From Actinomyces sp. AC-20-1 (GTDB lineage Bacteria > Actinomycetota > Actinomycetes > Actinomycetales > Actinomycetaceae), in NCBI RefSeq assembly GCF_023369555.1, contig NZ_JACJVC010000015.1, forward strand, positions 1-64,000: a stretch of DNA of 64,000 bases. Reading direction: 5' to 3'. The translations under genes were made by a program, and so were the position numbers. Every line of letters begins with the position of its first letter. The stretch's first letter is position 1. The notes beneath the pieces were generated by a model. That model ran no database searches and was not told where the DNA came from. It worked only from the letters and a program-made list of their open reading frames with translations. Below are positions 44,412-53,651 of the stretch, in pieces.

Positions 44412-45653
44412 TCAGCGCAGGAAGTCCGGCAGGTCGATCTCGTCGACCTCGGCGTCGGCGCCCAGGACGCGGGGGACCTCGAGCTCGGGGGCCACCTCGG
44501 GCAGGGACTCGTCGACGTAGGCGGGGACCTCGCTGGTGACCGGGACGGCGGGCTCGGCCGACACGGACACGGCGGGTGCCGGGACCTGCGGCACCGGCCG
44601 GGTCACGGGGTGCTCGGCGGCGTGGGCGCCGGAGCGGGCGGCCGGGCGGGCGGGCGCGGGCGCCGGGGAGCGGCGGGCGGGGGCCTCGGCGGAGCCGGCG
44701 GAGACGGGCTCGGTGTCGAAGCCGGCGGCGATGACGGTGACGCGGACCTCGTCGCCGAGGGCGCCGTCGACGACGTTGCCGAAGATGATGTTGGCCTCGG
44801 GGTGGACGGACTCGCGCACGAGGTTGGCGGCCTCGGAGATCTCGAACAGGCCGAGGTCGCTACCGCCCTGGAAGAAGAGCAGCACGCCGTGGGCGCCGTC
44901 GATGGAGGACTCGAGCAGCGGGGAGGAGATGGCCTGCTCGGTGGCGGCGAGGGCGCGTCCCTCGCCGGTGGCGGAGCCGATGCCCATGAGGGCGCTGCCG
45001 GCGTCCTGCATGACGGACTTGACGTCGTTGAAGTCGACGTTGATGAGCCCGGGGGTGGTGATGAGCTCGGTGATGCCCTGCACGCCCTGCAGGAGGACCT
45101 TGTCGGCCTGCTTGAAGGCCTCGACGACGCTGATGTTGCGGTCGGCGATCTGCAGGAGGCGGTCGTTGGGGATGACGATGAGGGTGTCGACCTCGGCGCG
45201 CAGGTTGGCGACGCCGTCCTCGGCCTGGGTGGCGCGGCGGCGTCCCTCGAAGGCGAAGGGGCGGGTGACGACGCCGATGGTGAGGGCCCCGATGGTGCGG
45301 GCGACCTGGGCGACGACGGGGGCGGCGCCGGTGCCGGTGCCGCCGCCCTCGCCGGCGGTGACGAAGACCATGTCGGCGCCCTCGAGGGCCTCGCGGATGT
45401 CCTCCTCGTGGTCCTCGGCGGCCTTCTTGCCGATGGAGGGGTCGGCTCCGGCGCCGAGGCCGCGGGTGAGGTCGCGGCCGACGTCGAGCTTGGTGTCGGC
45501 GTCGGACATGAGCAGCGCCTGGGCGTCGGTGTTGACGGCGATGAACTCCACACCGCGCAGGCCCGCCTCGATCATGCGGTTGACGGCGTTGACGCCGCCT
45601 CCGCCGACTCCGACGACCTTGATGACTGCCTGGTAGTGCTGGGTCTCCGCCAC
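44412..45653 (-). CDS. ftsZ: cell division GTPase FtsZ
   Basis: A 413-residue tubulin homolog that forms the division ring. GTP-binding and T-loops are clear: [20 protein letters not shown] (11-30), the tubulin signature [13 protein letters not shown] (about 104-116) and the synergy-loop region [11 protein letters not shown] Pro/Ala-rich variable linker of about 85 residues (from about 315) leads to the conserved tail [11 protein letters not shown] that binds partner proteins. It is separated from ftsQ by 198 bases containing its own AT-rich promoter region. Confidence 0.97.
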   Translation of the reverse strand: MAETQHYQAVIKVVGVGGGGVNAVNRMIEAGLRGVEFIAVNTDAQALLMSDADTKLDVGRDLTRGLGAGADPSIGKKAAEDHEEDIREALEGADMVFVTAGEGGGTGTGAAPVVAQVARTIGALTIGVVTRPFAFEGRRRATQAEDGVANLRAEVDTLIVIPNDRLLQIADRNISVVEAFKQADKVLLQGVQGITELITTPGLINVDFNDVKSVMQDAGSALMGIGSATGEGRALAATEQAISSPLLESSIDGAHGVLLFFQGGSDLGLFEISEAANLVRESVHPEANIIFGNVVDGALGDEVRVTVIAAGFDTEPVSAGSAEAPARRSPAPAPARPAARSGAHAAEHPVTRPVPQVPAPAVSVSAEPAVPVTSEVPAYVDESLPEVAPELEVPRVLGADAEVDEIDLPDFLR

Positions 45654-45698
45654 TGCTGCCTCCGCGTCCGCGAGCCCGGTGGGCTCCCCTCAACCCTT

Positions 45699-45741
45699 AA
45701 CCTCAGGTGAAGGTTTATACTTATGTCATTCTTCTGATGAC
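45699..45741 (-). promoter_or_regulatory. ftsZ promoter region with two inverted repeats
   Basis: On the minus strand a -10-like TATAAA (45714-45719) lies in an unusually AT-rich patch. It is flanked by two short inverted repeats, GTCAT/ATGAC (45725-45741) upstream and AACCT/AGGTT (45699-45715) around the expected start of transcription. This fits separate, regulated transcription of ftsZ. No clear -35 is seen. The remainder of 45654-45851 is nondescript. Confidence 0.45.
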
Positions 45742-45851
45742 GTGCCCAACGCTAGGGGGCGCCGGCCCCCCGCCCGCGGATTTGCCCCGGCGTGTTCGCG
45801 ACTCCCGCCCGGCCTTCTCGCCGTCCCTGCCCGCAGCGGGCTGCGCGGCGC

Positions 45852-46889
45852 TCAGGACGTCGTCGGGCTGTGCGGGCTCGAGACGTCATAGGTGCTCGCC
45901 TGGCGCGTGAGCAGCGAGCGCAGCACCTCCGCCTTGAGCACCGACTGGGACGTGTCGCCCCAGAAGACCGTCGCCCCGCTGGTGAGCACGAGCGTCACCT
46001 GCCCCGTGCCCGAGGCCGAGGCGCTGGCCACCTGCCCCCGCGTCGCGGTGTCCAGGCAGCCGACGACGAGCGCCACCGCCGTCACCTGGTCCTGACCCAG
46101 GGGCTCGTCCCCCTCGTGGGTGATGAGGGCGGTGCCCGCGGGAGCGGCCTCGACCACCTCGAGGACGACGGCCTCACCGTCAAGCACCTCGTAGCCGGCC
46201 TCCGTCTGGCGCGCCGCCACCGGCACGCGCATCGTCAGCGCGACCTCCACACCGTGCGGCCACGAGCGCGTCACCCGGGCCGAGCGCACGCGCACGAGCG
46301 CGGCCGCCACCTCCTGGCCCATGCCGGCCGGGTCCAGGCGCACGAGCGAGGTCCCCTCGTGACCGGCCAGTGCCTGGCGCACCTGTGAGACCTCCACCGT
46401 CCCATCCGAGCCGGTGACCCGCACCTCCTCGCCCCGCAGCGCCAGCAGCGGGGAGAAGCCGATCCCCCACACGAGGACGGCGGCCGCCACCAGCACGGCC
46501 AGGACCGTCCCCAGCCTGCGCAGCCTCAGCTGGCGCTCGGCGCGCTCGCGCTCCCGACGCCGGTCCTCCAGGCCCGTGGACACCACGCGGTCCCAGCCCG
46601 TGCGCGCAGCGACGCCGCCCTCGCCCGCCGCGTCCTGCGCCAGCTCGCGGCTCCGGCGCCCGAAGACGCTCAGGGCGCCCTCCGGCACGTCGGTCCGCCG
46701 GCCCGCCAGCGCGCCAGCCATCCTGCCCGCCCCGGCGCCCGGGCGGCCAGCGGAGACCGCACCGCCCTCCTCAGTCCCCCCGGGCACGGCGGCCCGGTCC
46801 CACCGGGGCGCGTCGTCAGCCCCGTCGGGCCCGGCCGCCTCGTCGGGGTCGACAGGCAGCTCCGGGCGCGGCGCCCCGGGCCTCCTCAC
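45852..46889 (-). CDS. ftsQ: division protein FtsQ
   Basis: A 345-residue bitopic membrane protein of the divisome. A long hydrophilic, charged cytoplasmic part (about 1-120) is followed by one membrane helix (LRRLGTVLAVLVAAAVLVWG). The POTRA domain follows with LRGEEVRVTGSDGTVEVSQV and ALAGHEGTSLVRLD, and then the beta domain with WPHGVEVALTMRVPVAARQ. It scaffolds FtsL and FtsB outside the membrane. Its GTG start overlaps the murC stop by four bases. Confidence 0.93.
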   Translation of the reverse strand: MRRPGAPRPELPVDPDEAAGPDGADDAPRWDRAAVPGGTEEGGAVSAGRPGAGAGRMAGALAGRRTDVPEGALSVFGRRSRELAQDAAGEGGVAARTGWDRVVSTGLEDRRRERERAERQLRLRRLGTVLAVLVAAAVLVWGIGFSPLLALRGEEVRVTGSDGTVEVSQVRQALAGHEGTSLVRLDPAGMGQEVAAALVRVRSARVTRSWPHGVEVALTMRVPVAARQTEAGYEVLDGEAVVLEVVEAAPAGTALITHEGDEPLGQDQVTAVALVVGCLDTATRGQVASASASGTGQVTLVLTSGATVFWGDTSQSVLKAEVLRSLLTRQASTYDVSSPHSPTTS

Positions 46890-48364
46890 GACCGGCCCCT
46901 GCCGGCCAGGCGCGCCAGGACGACATCCGCCATCTGCGTGACGTCGCCCGCGCCCACCGTGAGCAGGAGGTCGCCGCTGCGCGCCCCATCGGCCAGCGCC
47001 AGGGCGGCCTCGACGCGGTCCTCCACGTAGCGGGCCCCTCCGGGCACGCGCGAGGAGACCGTCCGGCCGGTCACGAGCGGGAACTGCTCCTGGGTCTCGC
47101 GCGCGGGGTACACCGCGGTGACGACCACCTCGTCGGCCAGGCCCAGGGCCTGGCCGAAGCGGTCGGCGAAGGCGAGGGTGCGGGAGAACAGGTGGGGCTG
47201 GAAGAGCACGAGGACCCGCCCCCCGCGCTCGCTCACCGCGGCGCGCGCCGCGGTGAGCAGCGCGGTGATCTCCGTGGGGTGGTGGGCGTAGTCGTCGACG
47301 ACCCGCACCCCGGCGGCCTCACCACGGTCCTCGAAGCGCCGTCCCGTGCCCCCGAAGGCGCCCAGCCCAGCGGCCATGGCGCCGGCGTCCACGCCGAGCT
47401 CGAGGCCCGCCGTCCAGGCGCCCGCCGCGTCCAGGGCCACGTGGTCGCCGGGGACGGCCAGGCGCACCTCGGCGCTGGCACCGGCCACGGCGGCGCCGTC
47501 CGGCCCGGCGCCCCAGCGGGTGAGGAGGGAGCGGGTCGAGCCCCCGGTGCGCTCGAGGACGGTGAGCTGGGTGTGCCCCTCGCCCACGAGGCCCCCGTCG
47601 GGCAGGTCGGAGGGCGTGCCGGTGCCGAAGGTGACCACGCGCAGGCCCTGCCGCGCGGCGCTCACGGCCAGGCGCAGGGCGCCCGGGTCGTCCGAGCAGG
47701 CGATGAGCAGACCGCCGGGCACAAGGCGGTGGGCGAAGTCGACGAAGGCCTGCTCGAAGGCCTCGGTGGTGCCGTAGCGGTCGAGGTGGTCCGGCTCGAC
47801 GTTCGTCACGACCTCGACCGCGGGCGTGTAGCTGAGGAAGGAGGCGTCGGACTCGTCCGCCTCCGCGACGAAGGCCTCGCCGGATCCCACGTGCGCACCG
47901 CTGCCGAGCGCGCTCACCACTCCCCCGACGGCGAAGGACGGGTCCTGGCCCACCTGGGTCAAGGCCTCGGCGAGCATCCCGGAGGTCGTCGTCTTGCCGT
48001 GGGCGCCGGCGACCGCGACGAAGCGGCGGCCGGCGGCGGCCAGGGCGAGGGCCTGGGAGCGGTGCAGCACCTCCTGGCCCCGCTCGCGGGCCGCGGCCAG
48101 CTCCGGGTTCGTGTCCCTGATGGCGGTGGAGACGACGACGACGGCGTCCTCGGGCACGTTGGAGGCCGCGTGGCCGAGGACGACCCCCAGGCCCCGGTCG
48201 GCCAACCGCTCGAAGGCCGTCCCGCCGTTGGCGTCCGAGCCGGTGACGCGGGCGCCCTGCTCGGCCAGGAGCTCGGCGACGACGCTCATGCCGGCGCCCC
48301 CCACCCCGATGAGGTGGAAGGCGCGGCCGGCGAGCGGGCTGTCCTCGACGGGGTCTGCGGTCAT
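46886..48364 (-). CDS. murC: UDP-N-acetylmuramate-L-alanine ligase MurC
   Basis: A 492-residue cytoplasmic ligase that adds L-Ala to UDP-MurNAc using ATP. The N-terminal Rossmann start is FHLIGVGGAGMSVVAELLAE, the ATP loop AGAHGKTTTSGMLA (about 118-131), with NVEPDHLDRYGT and DDYAHHPTEI further on. The length is normal. It lies 12 bases after murG and overlaps ftsQ, in the standard order of the cluster. Confidence 0.97.
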   Translation of the reverse strand: MTADPVEDSPLAGRAFHLIGVGGAGMSVVAELLAEQGARVTGSDANGGTAFERLADRGLGVVLGHAASNVPEDAVVVVSTAIRDTNPELAAARERGQEVLHRSQALALAAAGRRFVAVAGAHGKTTTSGMLAEALTQVGQDPSFAVGGVVSALGSGAHVGSGEAFVAEADESDASFLSYTPAVEVVTNVEPDHLDRYGTTEAFEQAFVDFAHRLVPGGLLIACSDDPGALRLAVSAARQGLRVVTFGTGTPSDLPDGGLVGEGHTQLTVLERTGGSTRSLLTRWGAGPDGAAVAGASAEVRLAVPGDHVALDAAGAWTAGLELGVDAGAMAAGLGAFGGTGRRFEDRGEAAGVRVVDDYAHHPTEITALLTAARAAVSERGGRVLVLFQPHLFSRTLAFADRFGQALGLADEVVVTAVYPARETQEQFPLVTGRTVSSRVPGGARYVEDRVEAALALADGARSGDLLLTVGAGDVTQMADVVLARLAGRGRS

Positions 48365-48376
48365 GCTCGGTCTCCT

Positions 48377-49606
48377 TCAGCCGCGGCGGGCGGCGACGGT
48401 ACGGATGAGGTCGGCCAGGCGCGCGGCACCGTCGCGCGCGCCGGTGGAGGCGGCGGCCTCCGACATGGCGCTGTGCCGGGCCGGGTCGGCCAGCAGCGTC
48501 GTGAAGCCGGTGACGTCGCTGTCGCGCAGGTCGGCGTCGGCGACGAGGAGCCCTCCCCCTGCGGCCACGCAGTCGGCGGCGTTGAGGCGCTGCTCCCCGT
48601 TGCCCACGGGCAGGGGCACGTAGAGGGCGGGCAGTCCCAGGGCCGTGAGCTCGGCGACGGTGCCGGCGCCGGAGCGGCAGATGACGCCGTCGGCGCAGGC
48701 GTAGGCCTGCTCCATGGCGGTGAGGTAGTCCATGACGTGGTAGCGCCCGGCGAGGTCCGCGTCCGCCCTCCCCGAGGCGACGGCCTCCTCGAGGGCGGCG
48801 CGCACGGGCGCGTCCTTGTCCCGGCCGGTCAGGTGCAGGACCTGCACGTCCTGCGGCAGGCCGCCCAGGGCGCTGGCCATGACCTCGTTGAGGCGCAGGG
48901 CGCCGAGCGAGCCGCCGGTGACGAGCAGCGTGGGGGCCCCGGGGTCGAGCCCGAGGGCTGCCGCGCCCTCGGCCCGTGCGGCGCGCGCGCCCTCCTCGGT
49001 GGCACGGCGGGCGACGAGCCCGGCGACGGCCGGGCGCAGGGGCAGGCCCGTGGTCACCGTGCGCCCGCCACGGCGCGGCGAGGCGGCCAGCGGGGTGGAG
49101 GCGAAGGTGAGGGCGACGGCGGCCGCCCAGCGGGCCCCGAGCCGGTTGGCCAGGCCGGGGCGGGCGTTCTGCTCGTGGATGACGACGGGGACCCCGGCGC
49201 GGCGGGCGGCCAGGTAGGCGGGGGTGGAGACGTAGCCGCCGAAGCCGACGACGACGTCCGCACCCACCTGCTCGATGGCGGCCGAGGCGGCGCGCACGGC
49301 GGCGGACAGCCGCCCGGGCAGGCGCAGCAGGTCGGCACCCGGGCGGCGCGGCATGGGCACGCGGGGCACGCGGGAGAGCTCGTAGCCGGCCTCGGGCACG
49401 AGGCGCGCCTCCAGCCCCTGCTCGGTGCCCAGGACGAGCAGGCCGGTGCGCGGGTCACCGCCGGCGGCGGGGTCCCGCAGGGCGGCGGCGGTGGCGAGCA
49501 ACGGGTTGACGTGGCCGGCCGTGCCGCCGCCGGCGAGCAGGACCCGCAGGGGGGCCGGGGCGTCGGCCGTTCTCGCGGGGCCGGCGGCGCTGGTGTCATG
49601 AGGCAC
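48377..49606 (-). CDS. murG: lipid II synthase MurG
   Basis: A 409-residue GT28 glycosyltransferase that adds GlcNAc to lipid I at the inner face of the membrane. It shows the glycine-rich LLAGGGTAGHVNPLLATA (about 26-43), HEQNARPGLANR and the C-terminal nucleotide site ICRSGAGTVAELTALGLPAL. A 25-residue Ala-rich leader before the first motif is longer than usual. It starts within the last 11 bases of ftsW. Confidence 0.96.
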   Translation of the reverse strand: MPHDTSAAGPARTADAPAPLRVLLAGGGTAGHVNPLLATAAALRDPAAGGDPRTGLLVLGTEQGLEARLVPEAGYELSRVPRVPMPRRPGADLLRLPGRLSAAVRAASAAIEQVGADVVVGFGGYVSTPAYLAARRAGVPVVIHEQNARPGLANRLGARWAAAVALTFASTPLAASPRRGGRTVTTGLPLRPAVAGLVARRATEEGARAARAEGAAALGLDPGAPTLLVTGGSLGALRLNEVMASALGGLPQDVQVLHLTGRDKDAPVRAALEEAVASGRADADLAGRYHVMDYLTAMEQAYACADGVICRSGAGTVAELTALGLPALYVPLPVGNGEQRLNAADCVAAGGGLLVADADLRDSDVTGFTTLLADPARHSAMSEAAASTGARDGAARLADLIRTVAARRG

Positions 49607-50945
49607 GGTTCCTCCTACGGGGTGAGATGACCGCCAGGGTACGGCGCACCGCCCCCGCCCTGGCGGCGAAGGCCTCCTCCGCTCCCGGCTCGTGCCGGGC
49701 GAAGGCGAGCAGCACGCCGACCGCGACCATGACGAGGACGAGGGAGGAGCCGCCGGAGCTGATAAGAGGCAGGGGCACGCCGAGGACGGGCAGCAGGCCG
49801 ACGACGACGCTCATGTTGACCAGGGCCTGGCCGACGATCCACGTCATGACACCGCCGGTGACGACCTTGACGTAGAGGTCGGTCGAGCGGCGCATGAGCC
49901 GCAGGCAGCACCAGCCGACGACGAGGTACAGGGCGATCGTCAGCAGGGTGCCGAGGAGCCCGAACTCCTCGCCGAGGACCGCGAAGATGTAGTCGGAGTC
50001 CGCCTGGGTGAGGTACCCCCACTTCTGGCGCGAGGAGCCCGGCCCCACGCCGGTGAGGCCACCCGTGCCCAGGGCGTAGCGCCCGTGGGTCGGCTGGTAG
50101 CCGATGTCGAGGGGGTCAGCGCCGTCGGGGTCAAGCCAGGCGCGGATGCGGGCGCGCCGGTTGGCCGACAGCATCGTCGCCGCGCTGAAGCCGAGGGCGC
50201 CCAGGGCGCCGAGGCTGACGAACCATCCCCACCCCAGCCCGGCCAGCCACAGGCAGGCGGCGGCGACGAGGGCGAGGATGACGACGGTGCCGAGGTCGCC
50301 GCCGAGCAGGACGAGCCCGACGGCGGCCCCCACGGGCAGCAGCACGCGCAGCAGCACGGGGCGCACCCCCTGCAGCCACTGGGGCCTGGCGGCGGCGACC
50401 CAGCCGATGTACAGGGCGACGCCGAGCTTGATGAGCTCGGAGGGCTGGAAGGTGCCGATGAACGGGATCCAGACCCAGTTGCAGTTGCCTCCGGCGCAGT
50501 GGCGGGTGGCGGGCACGAAGACGAAGACCTGGGCGACCGCGGAGACCACGAGCACCACGATGGACAGGCGCCTGATCCAGCGGACCGGGGTCCGCGAGAC
50601 CAGGGTCATGGCGACCAGGGCGGCCACCGCGATGGCGAGGTAGCGCCAGAAGAAGCTGAAGGGGCCGCCCACCTGCGCGGCCGCGGACGCGGTGTCACCG
50701 GCCGCGGCGGCCTCGGCCGCGGCCTTGGCCGCCACGGTCACGGACTGCACGGAGAAGACCATGATGAGCCCGAAGGTGAGCAGGAAGAGCGCGGTGACGA
50801 GCAGCGCGTAGTAGGACAGCGTCGCTCTCTCGCCCTCGACGGGTCCGTCGGGGGCGCTCAGGCGACGACGCAGCCAGGTGAGCGGCCCCTGGGAGAGCCG
50901 CCCACGAGCGGGGCGGGCGGCGCCCCGGGCAGCGGGCGCACTCAC
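49596..50945 (-). CDS. ftsW: SEDS peptidoglycan polymerase FtsW
   Basis: A 449-residue SEDS-family glycosyltransferase that polymerises lipid II at the septum together with FtsI. It has about ten membrane helices, a basic cytoplasmic N-terminus of about 40 residues, and the conserved loop HCAGGNCNWVWIPFIGTFQPSE. GRYALGTGGLTGVGPGSSRQ and VGLLPVLGVPLPLISSGGSS follow. An Ala-rich stretch between helices 1 and 2 is longer than in many homologs. It overlaps murD by four bases and murG by eleven. Confidence 0.96.
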   Translation of the reverse strand: MSAPAARGAARPARGRLSQGPLTWLRRRLSAPDGPVEGERATLSYYALLVTALFLLTFGLIMVFSVQSVTVAAKAAAEAAAAGDTASAAAQVGGPFSFFWRYLAIAVAALVAMTLVSRTPVRWIRRLSIVVLVVSAVAQVFVFVPATRHCAGGNCNWVWIPFIGTFQPSELIKLGVALYIGWVAAARPQWLQGVRPVLLRVLLPVGAAVGLVLLGGDLGTVVILALVAAACLWLAGLGWGWFVSLGALGALGFSAATMLSANRRARIRAWLDPDGADPLDIGYQPTHGRYALGTGGLTGVGPGSSRQKWGYLTQADSDYIFAVLGEEFGLLGTLLTIALYLVVGWCCLRLMRRSTDLYVKVVTGGVMTWIVGQALVNMSVVVGLLPVLGVPLPLISSGGSSLVLVMVAVGVLLAFARHEPGAEEAFAARAGAVRRTLAVISPRRRNRAS

Positions 50946-52450
50946 TGGTCCGTCCCGTCGCCGGCCAGGCGCCGTGCGGCCGTGGTGAAGAGGTCACCGC
51001 GCTCGGCGTAGGAGCGGAACTGGTCCCAGGAGGCGGCGGCCGGGGCGAGGATGACGGTGTCACCGGGGCGGGCCAGGCCCGCGGCGGCGCGCACGGCCGC
51101 GTCGATGACGGCCTCGCCCTCGCCGTCGGGCACCTGGACCAGGGGCAGGCCGGGGGCCCCGTCGCGCAGGGCCGCGACGACGGCCTCCTGCTCGCGCCCC
51201 AGCACGACGGCGGCGCGCAGGCGGGGGCGGACGGCCGCGACGAGCTCGTGCAGGTCGGCGCCCTTGGTGTCCCCCCCGACGAGCCACACGGCGCTGGCCT
51301 CGCTCAGCCCGGTGAGCGCGGCCTGGGCGGAGTGGGTGTTGGTGGCCTTGGAGTCGTCGACCCAGGTGACGCCGCCGGCCTGGGCGACGGTGACGAGGCG
51401 GTGGGCCCCGGGGGCGTAGGCGCGCAGCCCCCGGGCGACCGCGTCCGGGGCGGCCTGGACGGCGTCGTGGCTCATCGCCAGGGCGGCGGCCGCCAGGGCG
51501 TCGGCGACGACGTGGGCGGGCAGCCGGCCGGCGTCACCGCCCGGGGCTAGGTGAGCGAGGTCGGACAGGGTGGCGAGCTCGAGCCCGTGGCTGCGGCGCT
51601 CGTCGTGCCAGCCGCGGTCGATGAGGACGTCCTCGACGAGGCCGAGCTGGCCCAGGCCCGGGACCGCCAGGCCGAAGCCGATGGCGCGGCAGCCCTCGGT
51701 GACGTCGGCCTGCTCGACCATGACCAGGGTGGCGGCGTCGGCGAGGTTGTAGACGGCGGCACGGCGGGCGCGGGCGTAGACGCGGGCCTTGTCGGCGGCG
51801 TAGGCGGCCTGGCTGCCGTGCCAGTCGAGGTGGTCGGCCGCGACGTTGAGGCAGGCGGCGGCCAGGGGGCTGAGCGTGCGGGTGGTGTGCAGCTGGAAGC
51901 TGGACAGCTCGACGGCGAGGACGTCGCTGCGGCCCTCGGCCACGACGCTGACCGCCGGGACGCCGATGTTGCCCACCGCCGGGGCCTCGAGGCCCGCGGC
52001 GCCCAGGACCGAGGAGAGCATGCCGACGGTGGTGGTCTTGCCGTCGGTGCCGGTGACGGCGATCCAGGGCACCTGCGGCCGGGTCGCCTGCTGCAGGCGC
52101 CAGGCGAGCTCGATCTCGCTCCAGGTCTCGGTGCCGGCGGCGGCCGCGGCCGCCATGACGGGGCCGGTGGCGGCCACGCCCGGGGAGACGATGAGCAGGC
52201 CGAGGTCCGCCTCGACGACGGCTCGGGCGACCTCCTCGTCGTCGCCGGCCATGGCCTCGACGACCGGTCCGGTGCGGCGCACGTCGAGGCCCTCCAGGGC
52301 CTGCTCGCGCGCGTCGAAGGCGCTCACGCGGGCGCCGTGCGCGGCCAGGACGTCGATGACGGCCAGGCCCGTGCGCCCGAGCCCGACGACGCCGACCCGC
52401 GCGTCCCTCAGGTCGCGGACGACGTCGGTGCCGGAGGCGGTGCTGCTCAC
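50942..52450 (-). CDS. murD: UDP-N-acetylmuramoylalanine-D-glutamate ligase MurD
   Basis: A 502-residue ligase that adds D-Glu to UDP-MurNAc-L-Ala. The UMP-binding start is VGVVGLGRTGLAVIDVLAAH, the ATP loop VTGTDGKTTTVGMLSS (about 133-148), then LNVAADHLDWHGS and VDDSKATNTHSAQAAL. It is slightly long because of extra loops in the C-terminal domain. It is coupled to ftsW by a four-base overlap and lies 112 bases after mraY. Confidence 0.97.
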   Translation of the reverse strand: MSSTASGTDVVRDLRDARVGVVGLGRTGLAVIDVLAAHGARVSAFDAREQALEGLDVRRTGPVVEAMAGDDEEVARAVVEADLGLLIVSPGVAATGPVMAAAAAAGTETWSEIELAWRLQQATRPQVPWIAVTGTDGKTTTVGMLSSVLGAAGLEAPAVGNIGVPAVSVVAEGRSDVLAVELSSFQLHTTRTLSPLAAACLNVAADHLDWHGSQAAYAADKARVYARARRAAVYNLADAATLVMVEQADVTEGCRAIGFGLAVPGLGQLGLVEDVLIDRGWHDERRSHGLELATLSDLAHLAPGGDAGRLPAHVVADALAAAALAMSHDAVQAAPDAVARGLRAYAPGAHRLVTVAQAGGVTWVDDSKATNTHSAQAALTGLSEASAVWLVGGDTKGADLHELVAAVRPRLRAAVVLGREQEAVVAALRDGAPGLPLVQVPDGEGEAVIDAAVRAAAGLARPGDTVILAPAAASWDQFRSYAERGDLFTTAARRLAGDGTDQ

Positions 52451-52562
52451 GTTTCCTCGCTCGTGGTCGGTGGTGGGCGGCGGGCGCGGGGCCCACCATC
52501 CTGACCGTAGGTCAGGTGGGCGCGCGGGTGGTGCCGACGCGCCTGGGGCCGGGCGAGGGTGC

Positions 52563-53651
52563 TCAGGACACGAGGTACTCGGCGTAGAACAGGCCCAGGC
52601 CCGCCACGACGCACACCCCGCAGATGATCCAGAAGCGGATGACGACGTTGACCTCGGTCCAGCCGCCGAGCTCGAAGTGGTGGTGGAAGGGCGCCATGCG
52701 GAAGACCCGTTTGCCGGTGGTCTTGAAGGAGACCACCTGGATGACGTCGGACAGGACCTCGGCGAGGAAGAGCCCGCCGATGACGACGGCCAGGAACTCG
52801 GTGCGGGTGAGGATCGACAGCCCGGCGAAGGCCCCGCCCAGCGCGAGGGAGCCGGTGTCGCCCATGAAGATCTTCGCCGGGGAGGCGTTCCACCACAGGA
52901 AGCCGAAGCAGGCGCCCATGAGGCCGGCGGCGATCATCGCCAGGTCGCGCGGGTCGCGGGTCTCGTAGCACATGGTGGCCACGACGTCGGGGTGGGCGTG
53001 CAGGCAGGACTGGTTGGACTGCCACACGCCGATGAGCGTGTAGGCGGCGAAGACCATGGCGGAGCAGCCCGCTGCCAGGCCGTCGAGGCCGTCGGCGAGG
53101 TTGACGGCGTTGGACCAGGCGGTGATGAGGAAGTTGGCCCAGATGACGAAGAGGACGACCCCGAGGACCACTCCCCCGGCGGCCAGGTCGAGGTTGGAGT
53201 CGCGGGCGAAGGAGATGGCGGTCGAGGCGGGGGTGAGCCCGTTGCGGTCGGCGAAGCCCAGCCCCGCGACGGCGAAGACGATGCCGATGACGGCCTGCCC
53301 GAGGACCTTCTGCCAGGGCTTGAGGCCCAGCGAGCGCTGCTGGGCGATCTTGGCGAAGTCGTCCATGAAGCCGATGAGGCCCAGCCCGACGACGAGGAAG
53401 AGCAGGAGCACGCCGGAGGCCCGGGGCACGCGCGTCTCGATGAGGTTGGCGGCCGCGTAGCCCAGCACGGTGGAGATGATGATGATGAGGCCGCCCATGG
53501 TGGGCGTGCCGCGCTTGGTGATGTGCCCCTCGGGCCCGTCCTGGCGGATGAACTGGCCGTACTGGCGCCGTTGGAGGAAGCGGATGAGCAGGGGCGTGCC
53601 CAGCAGGGTGCCGATGAGGCCGACGAGGGCCGAGACAAGGATCGCGGTCAT
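52563..53651 (-). CDS. mraY: phospho-MurNAc-pentapeptide transferase MraY
   Basis: A 362-residue integral membrane enzyme that makes lipid I from UDP-MurNAc-pentapeptide and undecaprenyl phosphate. Ten helices are apparent. Catalytic and substrate motifs include TPTMGGLIIIIS, FMDDFAKIAQQRSLGLK, NAVNLADGLDGLA and MAPFHHHFELGGW. Its start overlaps the murF stop by four bases. A 112-base gap separates it from murD, with no obvious promoter or hairpin. Confidence 0.97.
   Translation of the reverse strand: MTAILVSALVGLIGTLLGTPLLIRFLQRRQYGQFIRQDGPEGHITKRGTPTMGGLIIIISTVLGYAAANLIETRVPRASGVLLLFLVVGLGLIGFMDDFAKIAQQRSLGLKPWQKVLGQAVIGIVFAVAGLGFADRNGLTPASTAISFARDSNLDLAAGGVVLGVVLFVIWANFLITAWSNAVNLADGLDGLAAGCSAMVFAAYTLIGVWQSNQSCLHAHPDVVATMCYETRDPRDLAMIAAGLMGACFGFLWWNASPAKIFMGDTGSLALGGAFAGLSILTRTEFLAVVIGGLFLAEVLSDVIQVVSFKTTGKRVFRMAPFHHHFELGGWTEVNVVIRFWIICGVCVVAGLGLFYAEYLVS

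Noticed and set aside
47192-49630. A long plus-strand frame over murC and murG
   Set aside because: It is the antisense shadow of conserved dcw genes with no motif of its own.
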